Source: Gautieria morchelliformis (lineage: Eukaryota > Basidiomycota > Agaricomycetes > Gomphales > Gomphaceae). From it: a DNA stretch of 64,000 nt. This document shows positions 22,235-34,010 of this stretch, in pieces. Position numbers and translations under genes: made by a program. The stretch is from contig WHVA01000250.1 of the NCBI GenBank assembly GCA_015179125.1, positions 1 to 64,000 on the forward strand. The letters are read 5' to 3'. Within the stretch, counting starts at the first letter, position 1; every line of letters starts with the position of its first letter. The notes beneath the pieces are model-generated. The model was not told the origin of the DNA, searched no databases, and worked only from the letters and a program-made list of their open reading frames with translations.

Positions 22235-22745
22235 GTGTAGAAACTCGGTTTGGGCAAGTAGGAAGTTATATGCCAGATATGAACGACGGGGACTTGCAGG
22301 AGATTAATAAACTATTTAATGTTCTCCTCAGTGATAGTCAACACTCAGTAATATAAAGGAATGCTACCTATTTAATGTTCTACATGCTTTTTCAGTTTCA
22401 TACTATGAAAGTACACTATTAAACTCACCTCCTCAGTGATAGTCAACACTGAGGAGGGGAGGCTGCGCATGGGCTTGTTTCACTCGCATATACGAAGTTC
22501 CGGCACTTTAAGCGCCCTTTAGGCAATGGTGCACCCTTCGGATAATTAAGCGCCCATAGAACGTAACACGTTAGTGAACAGCCGCAGCTCAAAAAGGAAA
22601 CTTGTCCACAACCACCCACAAAGGGTCGGTTGGACAGAACATGAAAAGGAGTAGTAATACAGCCTCGAAAAAATCAAAGAAAATTGTGACAGGCATAGAA
22701 TGAGTGTCAGCATAGTTTCAGGTCAAAATCGAAAGAAAGAACAAC
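22235..22745. repeat. Insertion in the LINE between EN and RT
   Basis: Breaks the reading between WDECR (22228-22242) and the pre-RT segment that resumes at about 22750. It contains a perfect 11-bp inverted repeat with an 8-nt loop at 22428-22457 (CCTCCTCAGTG / CACTGAGGAGG), partly repeated at about 22322-22345. No ORF. Confidence 0.55.
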
Positions 22746-24658
22746 ATAAATGTTAGGTTTGGAGCCTGGTGCACATATGCACCCAACAATGAGTTCCGAG
22801 AACAGCTGGAGGAGAGGCTGGAGAGTGTGCTGGACACTAGGGAGCTGGCTACTATATATGAGTACAATGTAATGGTGAATGGGGTGACCACTGCTATCCA
22901 GGACACTATAGATGAGGTGGTGCCACTTTCGAAGCTGGTGCTGCACTCACATAGGTGGTGGAGCAGGGAGCTCACAGAGCTCAAGAAGGCAAAAAACAGG
23001 CTAAATCATCAGTATTATGTCCACAGAGCAATTGCTGATCATCCCTCTCACAAGGAACATAAGGAGATCGGCGAGACATACAGCACTGCAATAGGCAGGG
23101 CCAAGGCACAACATTGGGCTGACTACCTCGAAGAACTCAACGATGGGCTGCTCTGGATGGCCAACAAGTACCTGCCAACCTGGTGACAGACGGCGGGAGG
23201 TTGCGGATCCCTATGCTGTACACAACAGGTCCTGACGGAGTCTCCCAACCTGTCAAGACAAATGAAGGTAAAAGCAGGGCCATGGCAGTAGCATTCTTCC
23301 TGCCACGGCCACCTGAGTCATCAGTGCCAGCGGGCTACAGGTACCCGAAGTGAGTGAAGCACGGCTTTCAGCTTCACGAGGGGCAGCTCAGGAGGCAGAT
23401 AGACAAGCTAAAGCCACACAAGGCACCTGGCAACAATGGGATTCCAAATATTGTCTTGAAGGAATCACTGGATCAGCTTGCTGAGTATCTTCTCTGCATA
23501 TTCTGTGCTACATTTGCGCTGAACACATACAGCAGTAATTGGAAGTCCTGGATCACGGTGGTGCTAAGGAAGCCGGGCAAAATGAACTATGAGGTGCCAA
23601 AGTCATACTGTCCTATTGCGCTGCTCAACACGATAGGGAAGTTGCTCACAGCGAGTGTAGTGGAGGACCTGGTATACCTAACTGATAAGTATCACCTCCT
23701 GCCTGCCAACCACTTCGGCGGGAGGCCTGGAAGAACAACCACAGACTCCCTGCACCTGGTCATCAACAAAATAAAAGGGGCATGGTGTAGGAACAAGGTA
23801 GTGATTATTCTCTTTTTAGATATTGTGGGGGCCTTCCCAAATGCGGTCACAGATTGGCTGCTCCACAACATGAGAAAGCACAGGATCCCCGAGGTATATG
23901 TGGAGTTTGTGGCATGCATGCTGGCAGGCAGAAGGACCAGGCTTATGTTCAACAACTACACCTCGGACTGGGTCCCCATAGACAATGGTATAGGTCAGGG
24001 TGATCCTCTCTCAATGATCCTCTACCTCTATTAGAATGTGGACCTGGTGGACATCACTACCGGGAAGGGACAGGCTGTGGCATATGTGGATGACACAATC
24101 TATACGCGGAGGGCGACACAACGAGGCAGCATATGACAGTCTCAGGGACATGCTGCTAAAGGAGGGTGGCGCAAGGGAATGGACCTTAACCCATTACTCC
24201 CGCATCAAGACATCCAAATTCGCAGTGGTTGGCTTCTCATGCCGCAGAGTGCCTGACCCTGCCCAGCCTGGGAAAATGGTATGAGAGCCGAGGCAGGACT
24301 TCGTCTATGGGGACAGGACTGTTGCACCGTCCTCAGCACACAAGTTCTTGGGGGTGTTGTGGTGCATAAGCTGACTTCGGTACAGAGGCTAGCCACCATT
24401 GCCATCACTGGGGTGATGCACACGACAGCGAGCGACGTACTGGAGGTCCATGCCGGGATACTCCCCATCGAACTTCTACTCCTCGGCATATGCTACAATG
24501 CTGCCAGCCGCATGGTGGCCCTGCTGAGATTACACCCTTTTCACTGCCTGGTCCAAACATGCGCACGTTGGATGGTAAGGAAACACACCTCCCCACTCCA
24601 CACACTGCTCCACTGCTTCAACCTTGTCCCGGGCTCCTACGAGACCATCCACCCCTAG
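22746..24658 (+). pseudogene. LINE reverse transcriptase
   Basis: The pre-RT part gives RWWSRELTELKKAKNRL. RT proper (23354-24034) gives KLKPHKAPGNNGIPN, FLDIVGAFPNAVTDWLL (first catalytic D), GIGQGDPLSMILYLY, a stop (TAG at about 24032), and AYVDDTIYTRR (YVDD, where most LINEs have F/YADD). A degenerate thumb region follows to 24658 (TSVQRLATIAITGV). Multiple frameshifts are present. Confidence 0.85.
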
Positions 24659-24700
24659 GTCCTCGCACCAGATGCACCCAGGCTGTACTCAACTGAGATT

Positions 24701-25698
24701 GTGAGCTCCAGAGCAGACTCGAAGGAAAACGAGGCAGCCGACGTGTCAGATGTGAAGGTATATACAGATGGGTCAGGAACAGAAGGTAAGGCAGGTGCTG
24801 CGGCTGTGCTGTACAGGCAGGGGAGGAAGAAGGTGGTGCTGAAGTACCACCTGGGCCTGCTCATGGAGCACACCACATATGAGGCAGAGGCGATAGGAGT
24901 GGTCCTGGGGCTGGAGCTACTGAAGCGCAAGAAGGACGTGAAGAAGGCAACACTGCTCCTTGACAATCAGGGAGTTATCCTGGCTACCCAACGGGCCAGG
25001 CCCAGGCCAGCACAACACATCCTGGGCCACATCAATGCCATGGCAAACAAAGTCGCAGCACCCTTGCGAAGGCGCAGGGTAGGCCTGAAGATCTTGTGGA
25101 TATCAGGGCACAACGATGTGGAGGGGAATGAGGCAGCAGACGTTGAGGCGAAGAAAGCAGCAGCAGGGGAGGGCAGACAGATGAGTGACCTGCCTCCATT
25201 TCTAGAAACTGAGCCATTGCCATGCAGCCTGTCCGCTGTGTGGCAAACACACAAAGAAGTTGTGCGTTGGAGGTGGAGGTCAGCCTGGGTGATGCCCCCT
25301 GGTACACCTGGATGTCAAAGATCGACAACTGCCTCCCACCCTGCAACTACGTCAGCGACACGGTGAAGTTCACAAGGGCACAGACCAGCCTGATCACACA
25401 GCTGTGGACTGGCCACGCACCACTCAACAAACATCTCCACAGAATCGAGAAGGTGCCAAGCCCGCTCTGCCCTGCATGTGCCAGAGGCGACGAGTCGACC
25501 CATCACTATCTCTTCGAGTGTCGGGCATACCAGCATGCTCGCCACAGGGTGAGAAGGAAGCTGGGGAGGAAGTCGTCCTCAATCAGGGAACTGCTGGGGA
25601 AGGCCGATATTGGAATATGTGGCAGCAATGGGGACGCTGAAGGGAACTTTCAGCAATGTGACTCCATCACCTCCACAGTAGAGCGCAGACTGATTTGA
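24701..25698 (+). pseudogene. LINE RNase H domain and C-terminal zinc-finger-like region
   Basis: RNase H: VYTDGSGTEGKAGAAAV (D), TTYEAEAIGVVLGLE (E), LLLDNQGVI (D) and SGHNDVEGNEAADVEAKKA (final H/D), all four acidic elements present. After a frame change, CPACARGDESTHHYLFECRAY at about 25470 is the CxxC...H...C motif common at the end of LINE ORF2. It ends at 25698. Confidence 0.85.
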
Positions 25699-26192
25699 CA
25701 GACAGGACTACTGAACTACAAACGGGTGAACGACCATCCACGGCGTGAGCAAGAGCATCACCTCATACACATAACCTACCATACCAACCCATAACCCTAT
25801 CTTCGCAAGCTCGTGCAACGACAAGTACCGACTCAGCACAGCAAGATCATGAAGCTATCACAAGACCTTATTTTCTTCGACTGCGGCCCTCTTTCTCATC
25901 GTGCTAGATTGCCTCAGTGACCAAGCACTTATCAAGCTAGACCCACCATGATTGCGAACATCCACGCAGAGAGAGAGTACTTACCTCATGCAGAGGGGAG
26001 CGGTAAATGGCTCAAGGAGCTGGGCCGGCAGGGGGTGAAGGGCCTGTCGTCAGTGCATCCGCTCACTTGAGGACGCAGTGGGTTTGGGAGTCCCAGGGAG
26101 AGAGGGGAAAGGCCCACCCGTTTAGTACAAACAGTGTAGTGACCATCATGGGCCTAGCCTGCAGTCGAATAAAATGACAAAAAAAAAAAAAA

Positions 26193-26355
26193 GACTACAA
26201 GATAGACTAGCAGATACTTGGATAGTTACTTCTAATAGATATGAGTAGGAGTATTAGTATGAATAGTTATAATGAGAGAGTATTAGAGTACAATATGAAG
26301 TAACAGTACTTGTCTAGATATTTGTAATATATATGAGAAGGAGTATTAATATGAA
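26193..26355 (-). repeat. AT-rich repeat family X, copy 3 (reverse orientation, partial)
   Basis: Reverse complement matches 20210-20385 (tcctactcatatctattag). The LINE poly(A) tail abuts it, so the LINE probably inserted into this repeat. Confidence 0.6.
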
Positions 26356-26390
26356 CTAGCCAATTGACCCGTGCTTTGCACTGGGTTAGT
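26349..26390 (-). mobile_element. Helitron-like 3' terminus
   Basis: On the minus strand: a GC hairpin (ACCC-A-GTGC AAA GCAC-GGGT) followed 6-7 nt later by CTAG and then T. Helitrons end in CTRR preceded by a short hairpin and insert between A and T. The body would extend to higher coordinates; a 5' TC terminus was not found and no Rep/helicase is present, so it would be nonautonomous or truncated. Confidence 0.4.
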
Positions 26391-26889
26391 TAAGGCTAAC
26401 ATCGCACAGGGATAGTTAATAGTATTAAAGAATTATTTGGTGGAATGAAACTACATATTTAATCAGGCTTTAGCAATACCTCTTTGTATACAATATTAAA
26501 GAACATAGACTTGTTCCAATTAGTACAACGTAAAACTGCCCATGGGAAAATACTGCATATTGCAAGTACTTCTACTCCTACCATGCCCCTGTGCTGCAGA
26601 TCAGGATATGCCTGGATGTGGCACAGCAATGGGTAGGTACCGCCCGGCACCTGTGGGATGAGCCTGGATGACCTGAGACTGCCAGGGACCTGTGGGATAA
26701 GCCTGGATGCACTGGGACCACTGCCAGGGTGCATGATACCCATGCTTTGCCTATGGGTTAGGTCAAATACATTGGGTAAATGAAACTTGGGTAAAACACA
26801 TCTTGTCACAATTGAAAGTAGCTCTAAGTAACACATCTGGGTAGGTAATGTCTCCACACATTTCTCCTGTGTCTGTGTGCCAATCATGT

Positions 26890-27046
26890 GTAGCATGTTC
26901 CCATGTATGGCATGTGTTCCCTGAGTGTAGCATGTCCCCATGTGTAGCGTATCCCCCATGCGTAGCGTACCCCCCATGCATAGCCTGCCCCCCATGCATA
27001 GCATGTCCCCCAAGTAGCATTTCCCTTGTCTGTAGCATGTCACTTG
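26890..27046. repeat. Minisatellite, ~18-bp unit
   Basis: About seven imperfect copies of a unit like gtagcgtatcccccatgc. It makes both strands look open (repetitive Cys/Met/Gly ORFs), but these are not credible proteins. Confidence 0.75.
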
Positions 27047-28400
27047 TTTATAGTGTATCTACAAGAGTGTAAAAGTGAGACAAATTATTGTAGGGGCAAG
27101 TGAAAATAAATAAATGTCAGAAGGTTGTACAATGGATAACAGAGAAATAGACTCATCTTTGCAGGCAGGGCTGTTGTCATTAATTTTTAGCCAATTCAGA
27201 GAAATCTATTGATATATTACGCAAGGAAGGGGTACTGTGGGTCGCCCTTCTCGGCGCTGGATTCTTTGCATGATTTCTTGTAGTATGATAAGTTCGGACA
27301 AGCCACAGATGCCGCTGCCATCTGCTGAGGGGGTCAGAAGGTGTCATATAACTAGCATGAAAGCATTACTGAGTGAAAGCAACCTGAGCCTGGCACCTCG
27401 GTAACTCAGCGTGGGAAATACTTACACAACATGGGTGGTTGTAGATGCATCACATGACCTCTGGAGTTCACCATACCTCAGCCTGGGAAAGGGTGACTCA
27501 TCCTGCAGAGTTACAACCGATCGACGACTTGAATGTTGAAAATAATGATGATCAGAATCTTATGTAGGGTCAGAAAATCTACCTAGAATCATTTCTAAGG
27601 GTCCCATCCATCATACCAAAAGAAATAAAATTCCATGCCTTCAAAGGCTAACAAATCATGATTTAAGACAAGGCCAGGTCACGTGACTGTGCCAGAAAGC
27701 ACCAGCGCATGCAGGAACACTTTGCAGTGAATTGCGCATGCGCGCCAAATGCAATGCCACATGAACAGGAATTTTTCGCTTTGGTGCGGGCAGGGGGTAA
27801 TATTTGTGCAAACCGACCGCCATATTTTCCTACCTCTGAAGTTACCAAAGACAGTTTTACGATCAGCGGCATTTTGTCATGCCTGGATGGAGGGGAATCT
27901 TTGGCAATCTGCTCATTATGGTCCATGGAGGAGTTAGAGGTGATGGCGGTATAGGGACGAAGAAGCAGTGCCTGCTGTGAGAACATGGGAACCTCTAGCC
28001 AGGTTCCTGGGTCACCCATTGTCAAGGTGTTGACGTCCAAATTGGGCAGAATGTGATGCCAACTGAAGTACATCCCATACCATGTACCTGCAAGACTCAC
28101 TGTGCTGGGTTCCTATGTGAGCTGGATTTTTGAAGATGCCATTCCATATGTTGCACCCCCAACAGCTATCGTCCTGGGTATTTCGCAATGGAGATCAGAA
28201 GGTGGAAGGGGTGGAGGTAGAGAAGGGTTCAAGAATCAAGCTAGGTCAAAGGTCAGAGATTGGAGGTTGGAAGTTGGAAGACAGTTGGAAGGTAGAGAGA
28301 CAGAGACCTTGCAATCTTGGTATGCTAAGAACAGGAGACAGTGTGAAGGGAATCATGTATCCAGGTTGAGTATCTGACTGCAGAAACAGAGAGCATACAT
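27047..28400. other. No supported gene
   Basis: Moderately purine-rich sequence in its right part (28195-28320). ORFs of 60-145 codons on both strands carry no recognisable motif. It could be the body of the Helitron-like element and/or a gypsy flank. Confidence 0.35.
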
Positions 28401-28409
28401 GACTGGGTT

Positions 28410-29800
28410 TTATACAAAGAGCTGGAACAACAAGTCAAGCTGCCTTGAGGGTTTCAAATGCAGAACAGCATTCCGGAGTGAAATTCCATGGAGCACCCTT
28501 CTAGGTGAGATGTGTGAGCAGAACAGTAATGTCGGAGAAGTTATATATGAAACATCAGTAAAAATTGGTGAAGCCAAGGAAAGACTGCACACATCGGGGT
28601 TCCAGCCATTCTTTGATTGCCTTGACCTTGTCCTCTGCCATAGTGAGACCTGTTGGGGAGAGGATATAGCCCAGGTATTCGACTGTGTCGTGGTGCCATT
28701 CACATTTCTCTGCTTTTGCATAGAGGTGATGTTTGCGGAGATGGTGGAGCACTTTGTGGACATGTTCCCTGTGTTCTTCCGGTGTATCAGAATAGATGAG
28801 GATGTCGTCAATGTAGACTAGAACACATACTTCGAGGAGGTTGGAAAATACATTGTTCATGAAACACTGAAAAGCGGCAGGAGCATTGGTTAGACCAAAA
28901 GGCATGACAACCCACTCAAAAGACAGTGAAGGGTGGATGAAGCCCATGCTGAGGTGTTCATTGACAAACCTGTGGAGAGTTTGGAGTTTGCTTTGCGAAA
29001 GAGAGTAGATTGGTCTGAGGGGCGGAGATGCTCCTTCTTCAAGATCTATCTTCAAGTTGTAAGGTCGATGAACAGCGGGTTCATTGGCTTTGGCCTTGTT
29101 AAACATGTCCAGGAAGTCCTGATATTCTTCCGGAACTAAGCTCATGTCAACCAGAGCAGAAGTCAAGGCAGAATGAGCCTTGACTGGAGCTGAATCAGAG
29201 AGGTGAAGCTGAAAAACAGTTGAATATTCTTGTCATTGTAACATGCGAAAAGCGGTGGTGGAGATGATGGCAATTTGAGGAGCTTCAAGCAAATGGGGGG
29301 ACAGAGTTGCTAACGAGGGACTGGAGTGTGGAACTGAATCCACAAGTGGAGTTGCAGAAGAGGCTTTAGCCATCTTTGCAGATGACATCGGAATAGACAG
29401 AAGTTGATCCGGGGTATGGAACTGTATTTGGCCCAATGCCCAGTTAATCAATGGATTCTATCGGGTGAGCCAATTGTGTCCTAGTACAACAGAACAGCTA
29501 GCATCTAGCAGAGTAACATAAAACATAACTTCATGGTTGTCCCCAGTAGCGAAACAGATGGACAGGTCCATGACTTGTGAAATTGCCATGTTAGATGACC
29601 CATTGAAAAGGTGGAGTGGAATAGTTGGAATGTTGTGGGTTGGAAGCTTGTGTTTGAGAACAAAGTTGGAATTGAGGAAACAATGAGTCGAACCAGAGTC
29701 GATCAATGCAGTAAAGGAGGTGTGGGAATTGTGTCAGAGGTGAGCGAAATTGAGAGGGAGTTGGAGGACAAAAGAGTGGACGTGTTGAGTTGAACCTCGT
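28410..29800 (-). pseudogene. Ty3/gypsy fragment III: protease and internally deleted RT
   Basis: Minus-strand protease at 29706-29458: MIDSGSTHCFLN (catalytic D) and VVLGHNWL. A linker follows, then RT from 29166: LVPEEYQDFLDMF, RPYNLKIDLEEGASPP, MGFIHPSLS fused directly to FEWVVMPFGLTNAPA, then VYIDDILIYSD (catalytic DD) and YLGYILSPTGL...FLGFTNFY. The fingers/palm part containing the first catalytic Asp (roughly 80-90 residues in intact elements) is missing between PSLS and FEWV. The frame shifts at about 28555, and the element stops at about 28410 near the RT/RNase H connection. Confidence 0.85.
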
Positions 29801-29989
29801 TAGTCGCACAAATGGGGTAAACACAGCCCTCAGCTCATGCAGAGGCCAGAGGATGCTGACTATTTTTTTGCATCCGTAGCGGGAGTCGCTTCGGATTTTT
29901 CTTCTGTCACAAGTAATAAATCCATTAGCCATTTGATAAGGTGTAGAGTAACTTGAAATATATTGATTCATTTATTCTAATCCTCCAGG
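29801..29989. other. Junction of gypsy fragment III and the duplication array
   Basis: No gene; contains antisense pre-protease remnants. Confidence 0.3.
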
Positions 29990-32312
29990 ACATCCAGTTG
30001 CACAAGGACACCCATCCAACTCTATCCCAGCTGACCCAGATCAGATGACTGGTGGCTTTCCTGATCAGCCATATCATCCTGAAAGGTCTCAGCACTAAAA
30101 GCCTGGCTCAAGTGTAGGTTCCCAAATTCAGCCACTATGGCATTGTGAACACTTTGTCTGGTGGCTTGGAAGGTGGAAAATGAAAGAGTAGGTAATGAGG
30201 GACTGTGAAGTTGACTGTGTCTCTCTTGGAGAGTTAGATGGAACCGGCAGATGATAATTGCTGACAAGCTGTATGTGTACTGTTAGTACAATGATGTCCT
30301 TCTTCTTAAATTGGTGAGAATATACCTGGTCTGAAGAAAGAAGCCAGTAAGGCTTGACTTTATACCATGAAGTAGCTGATATTAGCCGTTTTATTATCAT
30401 GATCAATAACTTACATACCGTTAACATCTAAATTGTGAAAGAACACCAAGTAAACTCTGAAGCTCAACAGGTTCATAAGTAATTACCTTCATTGTGATAG
30501 TACTAGCCAAAGTAATGGTAAGCACAAATCTGAATATGGATCAGATATATGAAATATCATAGGATAATTTTCCATACCCATATCTGACCAAGCCTTGCCT
30601 GTAGATTAGTGATATGTCCACACACATGTAAGCAATATGTTGTATACTCACCTTGGTAAATCACTAGACTAATGAGAGATTCCTGCTCCCAAATTTCACC
30701 TTTCTTCCAATGCTTTAAGGTTTGAATTGAGCTCAGAATGGTTACTATCACAACTCCAGTTTCAAAAAGGATTACAGCAACATAACTGATGGTAGCCACT
30801 GTCAAAGGTATTCAGAGACAGATTGGGCAAGTCCAGGCCTCTATAGCTTACACCTGGAGAATTTTTTAGTATAAATCTAATATAAATCAGAGTAAGGGGT
30901 GGGGTCGAGTGAATAATGATGTGATGAGAGCTCAAGCAGTGTTCTGGTTATAGATAAAAAGCAATGTTCTAGAGTTCTAGAATTAAGCAGTGTTCTTAGT
31001 GCAATAGGAGTTGAGGAGGAAACAATAATAATCCAAAGAAGCTTATAACTCGAAGCTCTAAGGAAAAAGATTGTAAAGTCGCTTGTTTATTCGTATATAG
31101 AGTCCAAGTATTTAAGCAGTGTAGGATAGGGGGAAATAATCATGTGTGAGTGTAATAATCATGTGAAATATGATGCTACTTAGGGGATAGGAGCATAATG
31201 ATGTCAACAGTGATGCAACAGCTCCTATATGGCTAATCTCTTCATAAATGATGGAGATGATGCAATAAATGATGTCAGACCAGTGGAATGACGACTCGAC
31301 TCGATAATAGGCATGAAAATGAACTCTTAACTCAATGGTACACATGTCTGCGCCTCGACTCGATGTTTGACTCATGGTACGCATGTATGCGCCTCGACTC
31401 GACTTGGAATGATGGGAAAATGAGGTGAGTGATAAGAGAAATCAGAAGTGAGATTGTCCTGATTGAAACTGTCCTTCCTCCTCCAATAACAAAATCTAGG
31501 TAGAAAGTCCTAGTCCATACTGACAAATTCAATGTATTGACTTGTGAGCTAGTGGGATTGCAGCTGTCCAAAATAGCCATGTTCTATATCCAGTGAAGTG
31601 AATATATGTTATTTATGTAAAGTCTGGACAGGCACATACGACTTCAGCAATTACAGCACCAAGAATAGGCAGCCCAAGAACACCCAAAACTCTTTGACTC
31701 TGAGAGGAAATAGCATAGGTGCGAGCTAGTAGAAGGCCTAGATAAGTAAAGTGTGTTAATCATTCCAATTGAGAAATATGGGTATTATCAGTCACCCTGT
31801 ACTCCTATCAGAACAGGAACACCCAAAGCATCACGTAGATGAATTAACTTATTACATCTCCTGCAAAAATATGAGTCTCTGCAACATCTTCATAGGAATG
31901 AAGGTCATACTAGAAACTCATTAAATTCAGTAAGGGTGTTACACATAAGAATCTTAGTGATCACCTCGAGGGATATGTTACATAAATTGACATATGTTTC
32001 AATAAGAAAGAAACCCAAGGTCTGGTAACGAGCGAGTAAATAGAAAATGGAACCAATTTTGACGGCCTTGCACCAAATGTGCGTGATCTCAGATGGCAGT
32101 GTGAGAAGAGTGTCGTATACGAGCAGTGCTGTGGAACTAGCTAGGTAAATTGTGGGATTAGACGGGACATCGCATACCAAGCGCTGCGATGTTGAGAGCG
32201 ATGATCGCAAACCTAGTTCATGTAAGTTCTTCTTCGTCTCACTCAATGTAGCAAGCACGTACCTGCTGCGTGATAGTATCTGGATCATAGCCGAGGGGTC
32301 CGTCTGAGCCAT
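29990..32312 (-). CDS. DUF6533 family gene, copy A (possibly intact exons, intronic insertion)
   Basis: Start ATG 32312 (MAQTDPSAMIQIL). Exon 1 (to about 31930) has the DUF6533 core ALLVYDTLLTLPSEITHIW...IFYLLARY. Later exons: LLLARTYAISSQSQRVLGVLG (about 31735-31640), a TM exon VAVILFETGVVIVTILSSIQTLKHW (about 30800-30655), and the cytoplasmic tail IICRFHLTLQERHSQL...FQATRQSV (about 30265-30022). All are open in the expected frames. The tail end differs from the other copies (SSDLGQLG). A 614-bp insertion (30878-31491) lies in the intron between the third and TM exons. Of six copies this is the only one where I see no disabling change, though tiny exons and splice sites were not all verified. 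Confidence 0.55.
30878..31491. mobile_element. 614-bp insertion in copy A intron (LTR-like)
   Basis: Interrupts the family sequence between agtataaatc and taggtagaaag, which are adjacent in other copies. It is flanked by AAATC on both sides (30873-30877 and 31492-31496). It ends CCAATAACA, like the solo LTR at 37251-37639, but its left end (TAATATAAATC) lacks TG. It contains a ~28-bp direct repeat (31335-31363 / 31374-31402) rich in TCGACTCGA. Confidence 0.5.
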
Positions 32313-32480
32313 GGCGCAAGAAAGAAAATTGGGATGGAGATGAGGGACTAAGGTTTGTGTAGCGATGTGGGGTTGGAGTAGCAGACAGCGGAATGCGTAT
32401 ATATAAGATTCTGGCTGCGGGCGCTGCCAGATCGACAGATCTCGTCAGATTGTTCACTACTTCCAGCATGGGCCGAGAGT
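32313..32480 (-). promoter_or_regulatory. Promoter of DUF6533 copy A
   Basis: A TATATATA box (complement of 32395-32405) about 90 bp before the ATG, matched in position by the other copies (C about 41050, D about 48200, E about 56570, F about 61510, B about 35292 on +). Confidence 0.5.
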
Positions 32481-34010
32481 GATTCGGAAGACGAGTGCAC
32501 CGCACCGCATGATACACGTACGGTCGGTAATGCTGGATCGTGATTTAAGTATGGGTTAGTGGGCGATGGGGCACGATATGATAGAGCAGGACTCTGCAAA
32601 CCAGTGCGCACGGCACGATAGAAACGCGATGCCACATAGTATACGACACGACCGCGCAGCCGAACAGGTCGACGTTGAGATGTAGTTAGGGCCTAGATCC
32701 AGATTCCAGATTCCCTGGCCAGGATCCTCATCTTGATCCTGATGTCGGTGGGTGGGTCGTCTTGTCTGGATATTTCCTTTCCACGGGAGCGGGCTCCCAC
32801 CGCGCTTGATGCTATTACAGTAAACGTGCGCCGGCACCACCCTCATCATCCAGTTCGCGGGCGTGCCCCCGAGTATGGGCTCCTAGGCCTCTTCAGAACA
32901 CCCCTAATGACGCTTAACAATCACCAGATCCTGCACAACAGGACATACGCCCGCCACGGGATTTGTGTAGCCGGCGGAGGGCGCATATGTCCATGGGATG
33001 GGCCCGAGAGGATGGGGTGGGAGGTATTCGTGGTGCGATACCCCGTCCGTGTGCACGCTGTTCGGTTGCCGGTTGCTGGACTATGACGATGTGGAACACT
33101 TGGCTGGAGGGAGGAACAGAAATAAACACTTCCCTACCCGGCCATCCACCAAACACCGCAATTCAAGGTCCCTGTCGAGGCGCCAATCCTCGCACAGCGC
33201 TCAGCTTTCAATCACCCGTACCTTCTCAAACCCTTTTCCTCCAGATATGGCGTCGCCCCCTCGTGCGCTGTTTCGCTGTGCGGTATAAGGTATTCGTTCG
33301 TAGACGCACAGCCAACGCGAAGTGCCTACGTGGTGGCCCAGCACGAATCAGCGCCAGGGTCGAACAAGATGCGGAGACAGAGAACGATAGCGAAAAATTT
33401 TATCCCCGGGGCGTTCCAACGTTACGGCGCTTGCGGGACTCCGGGAGGGGAGTCGAGGATTCGAAGATACGTCACGTGAGGTTGAGCAACGGCGTGTGGG
33501 TTTTGATAAGCAAGGAGTGCACGTAGGGTACAGTATCTGCTCATGAGGCATGATTTTTCGCGTGTCTGGTGTATGGTATGTCCCCGTGACGAGGCGTCTG
33601 TATATTTCTGTCCGATTCCTGCGTACGTGTGACCTAGAACTAGAATGCTGCAGTAGCTCATAGGCGGCATATAGTTCATTCGATGGTGGCTTCCCCTACG
33701 CGGCTGATGGATGCAGTGGGGACGTTAATCGTGGAGTGCACGGGGCCTACGCGAGCACTGCGGGAGTTGGTATTGTTATTTGTCAATTGGACTAATGACT
33801 CATGCAAGACATATCCATTGGACGCGGTCTGTCTGACTCGGAGCCGGGGTATGCATGTTCGACGAACAACGGGTGCGTTAGTGCCTCCCGACTCGACATT
33901 CCGCCTGCACGACATGCTCCGTGCGTTCTACGCTACTGCGACGTAGACAATTATTATAACAATGGCAGGCTGGAAGTGGAGACACCTTCGATGGGATAAC
34001 TGCCTCCACT
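32481..34010. repeat. Duplicated block R, copy 1
   Basis: Colinear with 62650-64000 (for example ggtccctgtcgaggcgccaa, gcaaggagtgcacgtagg, gtggagacaccttcgatggg). ORFs are present (32963-33526 and 33683-33946), but the two copies keep different frames open, which argues against coding. GC-rich; no family recognised. Confidence 0.65.

Larger units (their letters stand above)
21436..26192 (+). mobile_element. Decayed LINE (non-LTR retrotransposon) with EN, RT, RNase H, poly(A)
   Basis: Domain order is endonuclease, RT, RNase H and C-terminal zinc-finger-like region, followed by about 480 bp of 3' UTR and a poly(A) run at 26179-26192. This is the classic layout of fungal LINEs with an APE-type endonuclease (Tad/I-like). 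The coding region carries several stops and frameshifts and a ~510-bp internal insertion, so it is inactive. Sub-parts are listed separately. Confidence 0.85.

Noticed and set aside
26459..27043. 194-codon Cys/Met/Gly repetitive ORF
   Set aside because: The repeats reflect an ~18-bp minisatellite; neighbouring frames are equally open, as expected for a repeat whose unit is a multiple of three.
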